Assembly: GCA_016190145.1 (NCBI GenBank)
Contig: JACPRD010000115.1
Coordinates: forward strand, 1 to 59,100
Origin: Planctomycetota bacterium
GTDB lineage: Bacteria; Planctomycetota; MHYJ01; WSZJ01
DNA: 59,100 nt
Direction: 5' to 3'
The stretch's first letter is position 1. Every line of letters begins with the position of its first letter. Under the pieces are notes generated by a model. It made no database searches and was not told the origin of the DNA. It was given only the letters and a program-made list of their open reading frames with translations. The translations under genes were made by a program, and so were the position numbers. This document shows positions 15,714 to 24,239 of this stretch, in pieces.

Positions 15714-18043
15714 CGGTGCCGGCTCTGGAGGAGGCGCATGCCGTTGAGGGTGACGAGGAGGGAGACGCCGACGTCGGCGGCGACGGCCATCCAGAGGTTG
15801 GCGAGGCCGGCGACGGCGAGGGCGAGGAAGGCGGCTTTGAAGGCGAGGGCGGTGACGACGTTCTGGGCGATGACGCGGGAGGCGCGGCGGCCGAGGCGGA
15901 CGGCGAGGGGGATGCGGCGGAGGTCATCGGACATGAGGGCGACGTCGGCGGTTTCGAGGGCGGCGTCGGAGCCTGCGGCGCCCATGGCGATGCCGACGGT
16001 GGCGGCGGCGAGGGCGGGGGCGTCGTTGACGCCGTCGCCGACCATGGCGAGGAGGGGGTGGGTGCGGCGGATGTCTTCGACGGCGGCGACCTTGGCTTCG
16101 GGGAGGAGGCCCGCGCGGACGTCGTCGATGCCGAGGCGCGCGGCGACGGCGCGCGCGGCGGGCTCGGAGTCGCCGGTGAGCAGGACGGTCCTGCGGATGC
16201 CGGCATCGTGGAGGTCGCGGAGGGCGGCGGCGGCGCCGTCGCGGACGCGGTCGGAGAAGGCGAGGATTCCGGCGGGGCCCGCGCGGGTCGCGAGGACGGC
16301 GCACGTGCGGCCCTCGGCTTCGAACTTCTCGACGGCGGCCGGCGCCTCGCCCGGCGGCAGCCCGCGCTCGCGCAGCAGCCGGAGCGAGCCGAACCAGTGC
16401 TCTTCGCCGTCGATCTCGACGCGCGCGCCCATGCCCGGGATGGACTCATAGACGCGCGCGCGGCCGGGGCGGATTTCGTCGCCGTGCGCGCGCGCGACGA
16501 CGGCTTTCGAGAGCGGGTGTTCGCCGGCGAGCGCCGCGACGGCCGCGCGCCGCAGGAGTTCCGCCTCGTCGATCCCCCAGGCCGCGACCTCCGTCACCTC
16601 GAACCGCCCCTCGGTCAGCGTCCCCGTCTTGTCGAACGCCACCGCGCGGACGCGCCCCAGCGCTTCCAGCGCGGCACCGCCCTTGAGCAGGATGCCGTTC
16701 CGCGAGGCGGTGGCGATGGCGGAGAGGATGGAGACGGGGGTGGAGATGACGAGGGCGCACGGGCAGGAGATGACGAGGAGGGTGAGGGCGCGTTCGATCC
16801 AGGTATGCCAGGGTTGGGCGAGGAGAAGCGGGGGCACGACGGCGACGCCGGCGGCCATGAGGAGGACGACGGGGGTGTAGACGGCGGCGAAGCGATCGAT
16901 GAAGCGCTGGGAGGGTGCGCGGCGGGCCTGGGCGCGTTCGACGAGGTCCACGATGCGGTTGAGCGTGGCGTCCGCGACGGCGCGGGAGACGCGGATTTCG
17001 AGGGCGCCGCGGTCGTTGAGGGTGCCGGCGAAGACGGGGGAGCCGGGGTGTTTTTCGGCGGGGGCGGACTCGCCAGTGATCATGGCTTCGTTGACGAACG
17101 AGTCGCCGTGGACGACTTCGCCGTCGGCGGGGAGGCGTTCGCCGGGCCGGACGAGCACGATGGCGCCCGGTTTGAGCTCGGCGACCGGGACTTTTTCTTC
17201 GTGGTCGCCGTGCCGGACGGTGGCCTCGCGGGGCGCGAGCGAGACGAGGCCCCGGATGGCGTCGCGCGTGCGGCCGAAGGTGAAGGCTTCGAGGGCGTTG
17301 CCCAGCGTGAACAGGAAGAGCGCGGTGGCGCCTTCGGACCAGTCGCCGATGGCGGCGGCGCCGCCGCAGGCGACGGCCATGAGAAAGAACATGTCAAGCG
17401 TGCGGGAGGAGGCGGCGATGCGGACGCCGCGGAGCAGGGTGGGGACGCCGGTGATGAGGAGCGAGGCGACGAAGCAGGCGGTGGCGGCCGGGACGCGGCC
17501 GCTCCACTGGAGCGCGAAGGCGGCGGCGAGGGGGAGGCCGCCGGCGAGCGCGAGCAGGCCGGGGCGGGTCGCGAGCAGGGAGAACCGCGCGGGAGCGGGG
17601 GCGGTTTCCCCGGAGGTCGCCGGCGCGCGGCCCACGTGGTACCCGAGCCCGCGAACCTCCGCCTCGACCCGCGCCGCGGCGCCTTCGTCTCCCTCGACCA
17701 GCAGCCGGCCCGTCGCGAAATTGACGCCCGCCCAGGAAACGCCCGGCACGCGCTGCGCCGCCTTGCCGATCCCCACGGCGCATCCGGGGCAGTCCATTCC
17801 GCCGACGTAGAGCGTCAGGTGGCGCGTGCGCCCCGCGATCGACCGCGCCAGCTCGCGAGCCTCGCGCTGCAGGCGGTCGCGCGTCCAGGCCGCCTCGTCG
17901 AATTCCACCGTCATCGCCTCCGCCTCCGGCTCGACGCGCGCTTCCCGGATTCCCGGAAGCGCCTTGAGCGACACGGCGAGCTCGCCGTCGCAGCGCGCGC
18001 AGCGAGGTTCGAGGATTTCACTCAGCGGGAGGGTGGCGTTCAC
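15710..18043 (-). CDS. zntA: P1B-type Zn/Cd/Pb-exporting ATPase
   Basis: 777 residues. It exports divalent soft metals using ATP. Visible in order: an N-terminal CxxC (CARC, residue ~16), a heavy-metal-associated domain with GMDCPGC (about 81-87), the membrane metal site SCPCAL (about 425), phosphorylation motif DKTGTLTEG (about 469), GEHPLSK in the nucleotide domain and GDGVNDAPALA at the hinge. The final helices contain the P1B-2 signature (FK in the seventh helix, AADVGVSLLVTLNGMRLL in the eighth), which argues for Zn/Cd/Pb rather than Cu. The GTG start overlaps the regulator stop (GTGA). The gene symbol is by family analogy. Confidence 0.9.
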   Translation of the reverse strand: MNATLPLSEILEPRCARCDGELAVSLKALPGIREARVEPEAEAMTVEFDEAAWTRDRLQREARELARSIAGRTRHLTLYVGGMDCPGCAVGIGKAAQRVPGVSWAGVNFATGRLLVEGDEGAAARVEAEVRGLGYHVGRAPATSGETAPAPARFSLLATRPGLLALAGGLPLAAAFALQWSGRVPAATACFVASLLITGVPTLLRGVRIAASSRTLDMFFLMAVACGGAAAIGDWSEGATALFLFTLGNALEAFTFGRTRDAIRGLVSLAPREATVRHGDHEEKVPVAELKPGAIVLVRPGERLPADGEVVHGDSFVNEAMITGESAPAEKHPGSPVFAGTLNDRGALEIRVSRAVADATLNRIVDLVERAQARRAPSQRFIDRFAAVYTPVVLLMAAGVAVVPPLLLAQPWHTWIERALTLLVISCPCALVISTPVSILSAIATASRNGILLKGGAALEALGRVRAVAFDKTGTLTEGRFEVTEVAAWGIDEAELLRRAAVAALAGEHPLSKAVVARAHGDEIRPGRARVYESIPGMGARVEIDGEEHWFGSLRLLRERGLPPGEAPAAVEKFEAEGRTCAVLATRAGPAGILAFSDRVRDGAAAALRDLHDAGIRRTVLLTGDSEPAARAVAARLGIDDVRAGLLPEAKVAAVEDIRRTHPLLAMVGDGVNDAPALAAATVGIAMGAAGSDAALETADVALMSDDLRRIPLAVRLGRRASRVIAQNVVTALAFKAAFLALAVAGLANLWMAVAADVGVSLLVTLNGMRLLQSRHR

Positions 18044-18372
18044 GGGTGGGAGAGGTGTTCGATGCCCCGGGCGAGGAGGTCGGCGACGTGCTGGTCGTCG
18101 ATGGCGTACCAGACGGAGCGGCCCTCGCGGCGCGTGCGGACGATGCGGAGGTCGCGGAGTTTCGAGAGCTGGTGGGAGAGCGCGGACACGGTCATGTCGA
18201 CGGCGGCCGCGAGGTCGTTGACGGTCGCCTCCTGGCGTGAGAGCGCGGCGACGATCTTGAGGCGCGACTCGTGGCCGAGGACGGAGAAGACGTCGGCGAG
18301 ATCCCGGAGGACTCCGTCGCTTGGGATTGCCTGGCGCAGGCCGCCAACCGCGCGGGAATTCCGCGAGCGCAT
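18040..18372 (-). CDS. ArsR/SmtB-family zinc-responsive repressor
   Basis: 110 residues. A winged helix-turn-helix (TVNDLAAAVDMTVSALSHQL) with the family wing (RTRREGRSVWYAI). The C-terminal helix carries a complete alpha-5 metal site, D-x-H-x10-H-x-x-H (DQH ... HLSH), as in SmtB and CzrA, while the Cys site used for arsenic or cadmium is missing. It should release DNA when zinc binds and derepress the ATPase directly downstream. I placed the start at the ATG at 18372 because AAGGAG lies five bases upstream; the frame is open further but is not protein-like there. Confidence 0.9.
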   Translation of the reverse strand: MRSRNSRAVGGLRQAIPSDGVLRDLADVFSVLGHESRLKIVAALSRQEATVNDLAAAVDMTVSALSHQLSKLRDLRIVRTRREGRSVWYAIDDQHVADLLARGIEHLSHP

Positions 18373-18597
18373 GCCAACTCCTTGATCAGTTGAACACATT
18401 CGCAAGTATATGGCGGGCGGACAAGGAGGGGAAGCGAATCCTTGGGCAGGCCTCTTTTCCACTTGAACGCGATGGACTAGATTCCACATTTTGTTCCATT
18501 CCGGCCTTTTGGACACGCGCCAGATTGTCATGTCGGAAGTCATATTGCTTCGCAACGCTTCTTGGTTCAGCCGTCGGTTCCCTCCGGAGGAAAGCAC

Positions 18598-19392
18598 ATG
18601 CACCACACCTCGGCGCCTTGGCGACGCGTCATACTGCCCTGCCTCGTCTCGCCCCTGTTGGCAGCGCTCGGATACCTGCCCGCGCGCGGAGAAGAACTTC
18701 CCCACGAAGACCTGAAGGCCGGCAACGACGCCAAGAAACGCTACTTCCTGATCGGCCCCTCCCCGAAGGTCACGATCGGGGCTGAGGGCTACGGGCTGAT
18801 CGTGATGATCCCCGGTGCGAGTCAGACCGGGGAGGACTGGCTGCCGAAGGCGAAGGAATATGCGCAGGCGCTCCCGAACGAACGGTACCTGTTCGCGTTC
18901 CCGTGTTCGGTGATATGGAACGAGAAGCAGACGAATCCATGGCCGACGGCGAAGACTCCGGAGAAGGGGATGAAATTCTGCACGGAGGACTTTCTGGAGG
19001 CGGTGGTGGCGGACGTGAAGGCCCGACACAAGGTGAATGTCCGGCGTGTGTTTCTGTACGGGTACCAGTGGGGAGCATTTCCGGCGTACGCGGCCGGGTT
19101 GCGGCCGCGGAGCCCGTTCACGGGCGTGATTGCGGCTACCGGGGAGATGAAGCTCAAGGACCTGCCGGCGATCGCGGGTGCGCGCGCAAGGGGGTGGTAT
19201 CTGATGTCGTGGGACGATCCGAACTACTGCCCGAAGGGGGCGATGGAGGAAGCGAGGGCGGCGCTGCGGAAGGCAGGGGCGAGGGTGGAGTTCAAGGACT
19301 TCGGTAAGGAGGCGTTCGGAGGGCAGGGGTGCGCGGCGCTTCTGTCGGCGATCGAGTGGCTGGAGAAGAACGCGGGGGAGCCGCCGAAGTAG
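18598..19392 (+). CDS. secreted alpha/beta-hydrolase-fold protein lacking the catalytic serine
   Basis: 264 residues with a signal peptide (LPCLVSPLLAALGYLPARG). The order of strands (YGLIVMIPGASQTGEDW, RRVFLYGYQWGAFPAYAAGL, RGWYLMSWDDPNYCP, AIEWLEK near the end) is that of polyhydroxybutyrate-depolymerase-like or dienelactone-hydrolase-like esterases. The nucleophile elbow reads GYQWG where active enzymes have GxSxG, and the usual C-terminal GHxW histidine region reads GGQGCAA. It therefore looks catalytically inactive or uses a different chemistry. The start ATG has GGAGGAAA seven bases upstream. It is divergent from the zinc regulator, with a 225-base gap between them that must hold both promoters. 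Confidence 0.7.
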   Translation: MHHTSAPWRRVILPCLVSPLLAALGYLPARGEELPHEDLKAGNDAKKRYFLIGPSPKVTIGAEGYGLIVMIPGASQTGEDWLPKAKEYAQALPNERYLFAFPCSVIWNEKQTNPWPTAKTPEKGMKFCTEDFLEAVVADVKARHKVNVRRVFLYGYQWGAFPAYAAGLRPRSPFTGVIAATGEMKLKDLPAIAGARARGWYLMSWDDPNYCPKGAMEEARAALRKAGARVEFKDFGKEAFGGQGCAALLSAIEWLEKNAGEPPK

Positions 19393-19497
19393 ACGGGGCC
19401 CATCCTGTTTCCTTCGCTCGGACCGGAGTGAAATCGACTTCCCAAACTCCTGTTTTCCCGGTATTCACTGGGCCAACAGGATCCTCCGGAGACCCCG

Positions 19498-19836
19498 ATG
19501 CGCCAGTTGGACCGCTCCCTGCCCGGCCGCACCGACGTTCCGACCATGCCGAAAGTCATCGAGGCGCTTCACGAAATCGTGGACCCCGAGCTAGGGATCG
19601 ACATCGTCGAGCTGGGGCTCGTGTACGAGGTCGAGATCGCCGAGAAGGACGTGTACGTGAAGATGACGATGACGAGCCAGGCGTGCCCGGTGGGGCCGCA
19701 GATGCTGGACGGGGTGAAGCGGAACCTCGAGATGCGGGTGCCCGGCGTGCGGACGTCGAACGTGGCGCTCGTGTTCGATCCGCCGTGGTCGCCGGAGATG
19801 ATGACGCCCGACGCGCGGAAGTCGATGGGATGGTAG
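19498..19836 (+). CDS. DUF59/MIP18-family metal-sulfur cluster assembly factor
   Basis: 112 residues; the conserved core starts at MPKVIEALHEIVDPELGIDIVELGL and includes the TSQACP Cys motif and the DPPWSPEMM end. Members (SufT, PaaD-like, eukaryotic MIP18) help insert Fe-S clusters into client proteins in the cytoplasm. The ATG at 19498 has GGAG six bases upstream; a later ATG (19546) would give a shorter version beginning at the conserved core. The stop codon overlaps the start of the NnrS-like gene, suggesting a functional link with a metalloprotein. Confidence 0.88.
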   Translation: MRQLDRSLPGRTDVPTMPKVIEALHEIVDPELGIDIVELGLVYEVEIAEKDVYVKMTMTSQACPVGPQMLDGVKRNLEMRVPGVRTSNVALVFDPPWSPEMMTPDARKSMGW

Positions 19837-20972
19837 CGCCGTCCGGCGGGTTCGCGTTCCGCAGGGCGCCGCTGCTGGTGCTGGGCGTCGCGAGCCTCGT
19901 CGTTGCGGTGTACGCGGGGCTGGTGCGGGTCGGGTGGACGTGGCCGGCGGTGCTGGAGGGGCTGCCGGAGGGCCACGGGGCGCTGATGGTCTGCGGATTT
20001 CTCGGGACGGTCATCGGGCTGGAGCGCGCCGTGGCGCTCGGGCGGTTCTGGGCGTACGGGGCGCCGGTGCTCGCGGCGCTCGGCGCCGTGGCGGCGGTCG
20101 CGGGTTTGCCTGACGCGCTCGACTTCCATCCCGGCGTCGCGCGGGCGTTCTTCCTCGCATCTGCTGTCGCGCTGCTCGCGAACACGGCCGTCATCGCGCG
20201 CCGCCAGCCGGCGCTGTTCACGTTCGTGCTGGCGCTGGGCGTCGCGTGCTGGGCCGCGGGCAACGCGTTCTGGCTCCTCTCCGCGCTGCGGCCGGAGGAG
20301 GACGCGCGCTGGTTCCAGATGCAGCCGCTCTACAAAACCGTCTTCTGGTGGGGCGGCTTCCTCGTACTTACGATCGCCAGCGAGCGGCTCGAATTGTCGC
20401 GCGTCACGCGGCCCCCGCCCGCCGCCGTCGCGCTGTTCGTGGGCACCACCGTCGTCCTCCTCGCCGGGCTCGTCCTCATGGTCGCCCGCCTCGCCCCCGG
20501 CGTCCGCCTGACCGGCGCCGGCCTCGCCGTGACTTCGCTCTGGCTCCTCCGGTTCGACGTCGCCCGCAGGACGATCCGGCTGCAGGGCCTCCCGAAATTC
20601 ATCGCCGCCGGCCTCCTCTCGGGCTACGCCTGGCTCGCCGCCTCCGGCGCCTTCGCCCTCTGGTTCGGCGCGGACCTCGGGACGCTGCACCGCGACGCGC
20701 TGTACCACAGCCTGTTCCTGGGCTTCGTATTCTCCATGATCATGGCCCATGCGCCCGTCATCCTTCCCGCCGTCACGGGCATGATGGTCCCCTTCACAAG
20801 GATCTTCTACGTGCCGCTGGCGCTCCTCCACGCCTCGCTCCTGCTGCGCGTCGCGGCGGACCTTGCGGCGTGGCTGCCTGGAAGAGAGTGGGGCGCGATG
20901 ATGAACGCGGTCGCGGTGATCGGGTTTTTCGGGGTGGTGCTGGGAAGCGTGGTGATGGCGAAGCGGAGGTGA
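19830..20972 (+). CDS. NnrS-like multi-pass membrane protein
   Basis: 380 residues with about ten to twelve membrane helices. It contains the pattern EGHGALMVCGFLGTVIGLERAVALGR and AHAPVILPAVTG seen in NnrS-type proteins. NnrS proteins are haem/copper membrane proteins linked with nitric-oxide stress and denitrification, but their exact chemistry is unsettled. The ATG overlaps the upstream DUF59 stop by seven bases. No denitrification genes are present in the window. The family call rests on recalled motifs. Confidence 0.65.
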   Translation: MVAPSGGFAFRRAPLLVLGVASLVVAVYAGLVRVGWTWPAVLEGLPEGHGALMVCGFLGTVIGLERAVALGRFWAYGAPVLAALGAVAAVAGLPDALDFHPGVARAFFLASAVALLANTAVIARRQPALFTFVLALGVACWAAGNAFWLLSALRPEEDARWFQMQPLYKTVFWWGGFLVLTIASERLELSRVTRPPPAAVALFVGTTVVLLAGLVLMVARLAPGVRLTGAGLAVTSLWLLRFDVARRTIRLQGLPKFIAAGLLSGYAWLAASGAFALWFGADLGTLHRDALYHSLFLGFVFSMIMAHAPVILPAVTGMMVPFTRIFYVPLALLHASLLLRVAADLAAWLPGREWGAMMNAVAVIGFFGVVLGSVVMAKRR

Positions 20973-20987
20973 ATCCGCATTCACCAG

Positions 20988-21090
20988 CTTTTTCCCGGCC
21001 GTTCTTATCCGTCTTTCATCCTTCGGAGATCCGTATTTCGGAAGGTGGATTTTCAGGGATGAAAAGCGGGTGGGAAAGGCGGGGAAAAGG
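20988..21090. repeat. imperfect palindrome, intergenic repeat relative
   Basis: The gap 20973-21538 has no convincing gene. Its first part is a roughly 100-bp palindrome: left arm around CCCGGCCGTTCTTATCCG, right arm around GATGAAAAGCGGGTGGG. The flanking GCCGCGAAATCGGGA (from 21112) matches sequence beside copy A near 853. Related in sequence to the elements at 660-848 and 21199-21432. Confidence 0.55.
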
Positions 21091-21198
21091 CTGATGAATG
21101 GAGACTGTAGCCGCGAAATCGGGAAATCCCCTCCTTCCTGCAGTTCCACCTGTCCGAGGGGCGAAGCGAGGGTTTGGGACCTGGAAGTCGCTCTCGTC

Positions 21199-21432
21199 GC
21201 TGTATCCGTTTCCATCCCTTTCTATCAGCGACCCCGCCGTTCCTATCAGTCTGTCATCCTGTTTTTCCCTCATCCCGTTTTAGTCCCACGCGCGTCTCCA
21301 TCACTCGCCTTGCCTCCGTGCGGACAGGTCCGAAATTCAGCAGGAGCCCGATCTCGTGACAGCTGCTGCGAAGGATAAAAGGCGATAGGAACGGCGAGGT
21401 CGCGGATAAAAACGGGTGAAAACGGATACTGC
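21199..21432. repeat. long imperfect palindrome, intergenic repeat family, copy B
   Basis: A 234-bp element that aligns along its length with 660-848. It begins GCTGTATCCGTTTCCATC and ends GGTGAAAACGGATACTGC; the first ~50 and last ~50 bases are near reverse complements, sharing GACCCCGCCGTTC with GAACGGCGAGGTC. The centre is longer than in copy A. It sits between the convergent NnrS-like and hemC genes. Confidence 0.7.
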
Positions 21433-21538
21433 ACCCGTGACATCCGCTGGACAACGGCCGGGATTTTCCCGACTTTCCTGCTATAGACTCGATGAATGCG
21501 GATAAAAGCTGAAGTAGCGACTGGAAGGAAAGTCATCG

Positions 21539-22396
21539 TTACGCGATGCCGATCCACTTCGCGCCGCCCATCTCCAACAGCTTCTTCGCCACGCGCTCCG
21601 CCACCTCGTGCCCGTCGGCGCCCTCCGCCTCCGCGCGCAGCCCGGCAAGATCGGCGACGAGCTTGAGCCCGAGCGGCGTTGCCACGGCGTACGCGCCGAG
21701 CGGCGTCCGGCAGCCGGCGCGCAGAACCTGGAAGAGCATCCGCTCGCAGTCCACCGCGCGGTGCAGGCCGGCGTCGTCGATCGCCGCCACGAGCCCGTCC
21801 TCGCCCGCGCGCGTCTCGACCGCGATCGCCCCCTGCCCGGCCGGCGCCACCAGCGCTTCCAGCGGAATCACCTCCGCCACCCGGCCGTCCAGCCCCAGCC
21901 GCTTGAGGCCCGCGAGCGCCATCACCAGCGCCTCGAACTGCCCCTCGTCCAGCTTCCGCACGCGCGTGTCCACGTTCCCGCGCACGGGCACCGGCACGAG
22001 CCCCGGGTACGCCCGCTTCACCCACTCCTGCCTCCGCGGGCTCGAACTCGCCACGCGCGCGCCCGCGGGCAGGCTCGCCAGCGGGCTGCCCAGCACGGCA
22101 TCGCGCACGTCCTCGCGCTCGGGGACCGCCGCGAGGGCGAGGCCGACGGCGGGCTGGGACGGGAGGTCCTTGAGCGAGTGGACGGCCGCGTCGATTTTCT
22201 TCGCGAGAAGGGCGTCCTCCAGCTCCTTCGTGAAGATGCCGACGCCGAGGGCCGCGACGGGCTGGTCCTGCGAGAGGTCCCCGGATGACTTGATGATCAC
22301 GACCTCCGCCTGCAGGCCCGCCGCCGCAAGCTTCGCGCGCACGCGCTCCGCCTGCCAGCGCGCCAGGGCGCTTCCCCTCGTCCCGATGCGGATCAT
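21539..22396 (-). CDS. hemC: hydroxymethylbilane synthase (porphobilinogen deaminase)
   Basis: 285 residues. It joins four porphobilinogen molecules into hydroxymethylbilane in tetrapyrrole synthesis. Motifs: RIGTRGSALARWQA at the start, KSSGDLSQDQP, HSLKDLP, SSPRRQ, VRGNVDTR, PAGQGAIAVE and the dipyrromethane-cofactor cysteine in AGCRTPLGA. The protein is slightly shorter than usual (300-310) because the C-terminal domain is trimmed. The start ATG overlaps the hemA stop (ATGA). Confidence 0.95.
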   Translation of the reverse strand: MIRIGTRGSALARWQAERVRAKLAAAGLQAEVVIIKSSGDLSQDQPVAALGVGIFTKELEDALLAKKIDAAVHSLKDLPSQPAVGLALAAVPEREDVRDAVLGSPLASLPAGARVASSSPRRQEWVKRAYPGLVPVPVRGNVDTRVRKLDEGQFEALVMALAGLKRLGLDGRVAEVIPLEALVAPAGQGAIAVETRAGEDGLVAAIDDAGLHRAVDCERMLFQVLRAGCRTPLGAYAVATPLGLKLVADLAGLRAEAEGADGHEVAERVAKKLLEMGGAKWIGIA

Positions 22397-23418
22397 GGGC
22401 GCGGCCCCAGCAGAATCGCGAAATACTCCCGCGCTTCCTCGGCGACGAGGCTCGCCCCCTGTTCCATCTTCGCGCGGCGCGCGGCCATGTTGCGGTCCAC
22501 GACGCCGCGCAGGTCGTCGATGTTGAAAACGTACAGGTCGGGAATGACGTCCGCTTCGTTCGCCACGTTCCGGGGCACGCCGATGTCGAGCACGAACATG
22601 GGGCGGCCGCCGCGTTTTTCCATCGCGTCCTGGAGCATGTCGACGGTGATGAGAGGTCTTTCGACGGCGGCGCAGGCGACGACGATGTCGGCCGCGGGAA
22701 GCGCTTCCGCGAGGTTTTCGAGGGGGACGCGCAGGGCGCCGAGGCGCGCCGCGACGGCTTCGCCGCGCTCCGCGCCGCGGTTGGCGATGGACATGTTCCT
22801 GACGCCTCGGTCGAGGAAGCAGCGCGCGGTGAGCTCGCCCGTTTCGCCCGCGCCCAGGACGAGGACGCGCCGGTCGGCGAGGTCGCGGAAGACCTTCGAC
22901 GCGAGCTCGACGCCGACGGAGGAGACCGATACCTTGCCGTCCGAGATGCGCGTACGCGTGTGGACGGCCTTGGCGACGTTGAAGGCTTTCTGGAAGAGCT
23001 GGTTCATGAACCGGCCGGTGACGCCGGCTTCCTTGGCGATGCGGTAGGCTTCCTTGACCTGGGAGAGAATCTGGGTTTCGCCGACGACCATGGAGTCGAG
23101 GCTGGAGGCGACGCGGAACAGGTGGGAGACGGCCTGTTCGTCGCGGAACTGGTAGACGTAGGGGCGGAGCTGTTCCGGCGGGATGCCGCCGCGCCGCGCG
23201 ATGAGCCCGACCGCCCGCGCGGCGCCCTCTTCCGCCTGCCCCGCCATGTACGCCTCCACGCGGTTGCACGTGGAGAGCAGGAGGGCCTCGTCGACGCCGG
23301 GGCCGGCGCGCAGTTCCGAGAGGAAAACGGGGGCCTGGTCCTGGGGAAAGGCGACGCGCTCGCGGATTTCCACCGGCGTCTTGACGTGATTGAGGCCGAC
23401 GACCTGGATCGTGGTCAT
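22393..23418 (-). CDS. hemA: glutamyl-tRNA reductase, short form
   Basis: 341 residues. It reduces glutamyl-tRNA to glutamate-1-semialdehyde, the first step of C5 tetrapyrrole synthesis. The catalytic cysteine motif LSTCNRVE, VVGETQILSQVKEAY, the NADPH motif VLGAGETGE and DIGVPRNV are all present. It ends soon after the helix containing NIDDLR, so most of the usual C-terminal dimerisation domain (about 80 residues) is missing; standard enzymes have about 420 residues. It sits between the HemX/CcsA-like gene and hemC with four-base overlaps on both sides, so the three form one operon. Confidence 0.93.
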   Translation of the reverse strand: MTTIQVVGLNHVKTPVEIRERVAFPQDQAPVFLSELRAGPGVDEALLLSTCNRVEAYMAGQAEEGAARAVGLIARRGGIPPEQLRPYVYQFRDEQAVSHLFRVASSLDSMVVGETQILSQVKEAYRIAKEAGVTGRFMNQLFQKAFNVAKAVHTRTRISDGKVSVSSVGVELASKVFRDLADRRVLVLGAGETGELTARCFLDRGVRNMSIANRGAERGEAVAARLGALRVPLENLAEALPAADIVVACAAVERPLITVDMLQDAMEKRGGRPMFVLDIGVPRNVANEADVIPDLYVFNIDDLRGVVDRNMAARRAKMEQGASLVAEEAREYFAILLGPRP

Positions 23419-24239
23419 GAATGATGGACCCCGGAACCCAGGAGCGTGGCGCCGAACAGGGTGAAGGCGGCTACGGCGAACGACCAGATGGACATCCGCG
23501 CGGCGGAGCGGCCGTGGTAGCGGCGGGTGAGGCGCATGGCCGTGAGGCCGCCGTAGCAGCCCCAGGTGATGAGGCCGCCGATGACGCGGCCGTCGGTGAA
23601 GAACGGTTTTTCGAGGAGCGATGCGCGGGCGAATCCGAAGGCGAGACCGACCGTGAGGAGCGCGAATCCCGCCATCACGGCGCGGGCGTTGACCGCGTTG
23701 GTGATTTCGAGGGCGGGAAGCGCCGAGACGAGGGGCGTCATGAGGTGCCGCTTGAGCGATCGTTCCTGGACGAGGTAGAGGATCCCGGTCACGAAGGCGA
23801 GCAGGAAGGCCGCGTAGGCGACGGCGGTGAGCGCGATATGGAAGGGGAGGATTGCGTTGGGCTGGATCGCGGCCGGCGAGGTCTGGAGCGCGGAGACGTA
23901 CGGGGCGCCGGCGACGAGGGCCGCCAGGGGAGAGGCCGCGGCGGTGATCGCGGGGACCTCGAGGCGCAGGTCCACGATGAGCGCCACGACGGCCGCGACC
24001 GCGGCGAGAAAGACGCAGGCCTCGAACAGATGAAACATCGGGCATGCGTGCGTGCGCGAGGCGGCGGCGGCGAGAAAGGCGAGGTGGGCGGCGACGCCCG
24101 CGGACGTGAAGAGTCTGAGGAAGTGCGGAATCTGTTCGCGGCGGGCGGCAAGGGCCGCGAGGCCGGTGGCGCCCGCGGTGAGGTAAGAGATGAGGCCGGA
24201 CCAGAAGAGGACGAGTTCGCCGACGGGGTAGGGGCTCAT
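23415..24239 (-). CDS. HemX/CcsA-like cytochrome c assembly membrane protein
   Basis: 274 residues with about eight membrane helices. Histidine-bearing segments such as LPFHIALTAVAYAAFLLAF and ITWGCYGGLTAMRL resemble the CcsA/ResC family, which handles haem for cytochrome c maturation. The position directly upstream of hemA matches the hemX gene of Bacillus-type hemAXCDB operons, where the protein modulates glutamyl-tRNA reductase. The start ATG at 24239 overlaps the siroheme gene stop. Which of the two roles applies cannot be decided from sequence. Confidence 0.8.
   Translation of the reverse strand: MSPYPVGELVLFWSGLISYLTAGATGLAALAARREQIPHFLRLFTSAGVAAHLAFLAAAASRTHACPMFHLFEACVFLAAVAAVVALIVDLRLEVPAITAAASPLAALVAGAPYVSALQTSPAAIQPNAILPFHIALTAVAYAAFLLAFVTGILYLVQERSLKRHLMTPLVSALPALEITNAVNARAVMAGFALLTVGLAFGFARASLLEKPFFTDGRVIGGLITWGCYGGLTAMRLTRRYHGRSAARMSIWSFAVAAFTLFGATLLGSGVHHS

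Noticed and set aside
13282-16449. Long minus-strand frame over the M20, GT87 and ATPase genes
   Set aside because: Ser/Pro/Arg-rich shadow frame; the ATPase and GT87 frames on the same strand carry all family motifs.
15716-18385. 889-residue plus-strand frame opposite the P-type ATPase
   Set aside because: Gly/Asp/Glu-rich antisense product without any domain; the ATPase is unambiguous.
18378-18420. Possible 12-2-12 SmtB/CzrA operator before the zinc repressor (TTGAACACATTCGCAA region)
   Set aside because: Only the outer TTG/CAA bases are symmetric and the half-site spacing is wrong; not strong enough to annotate.
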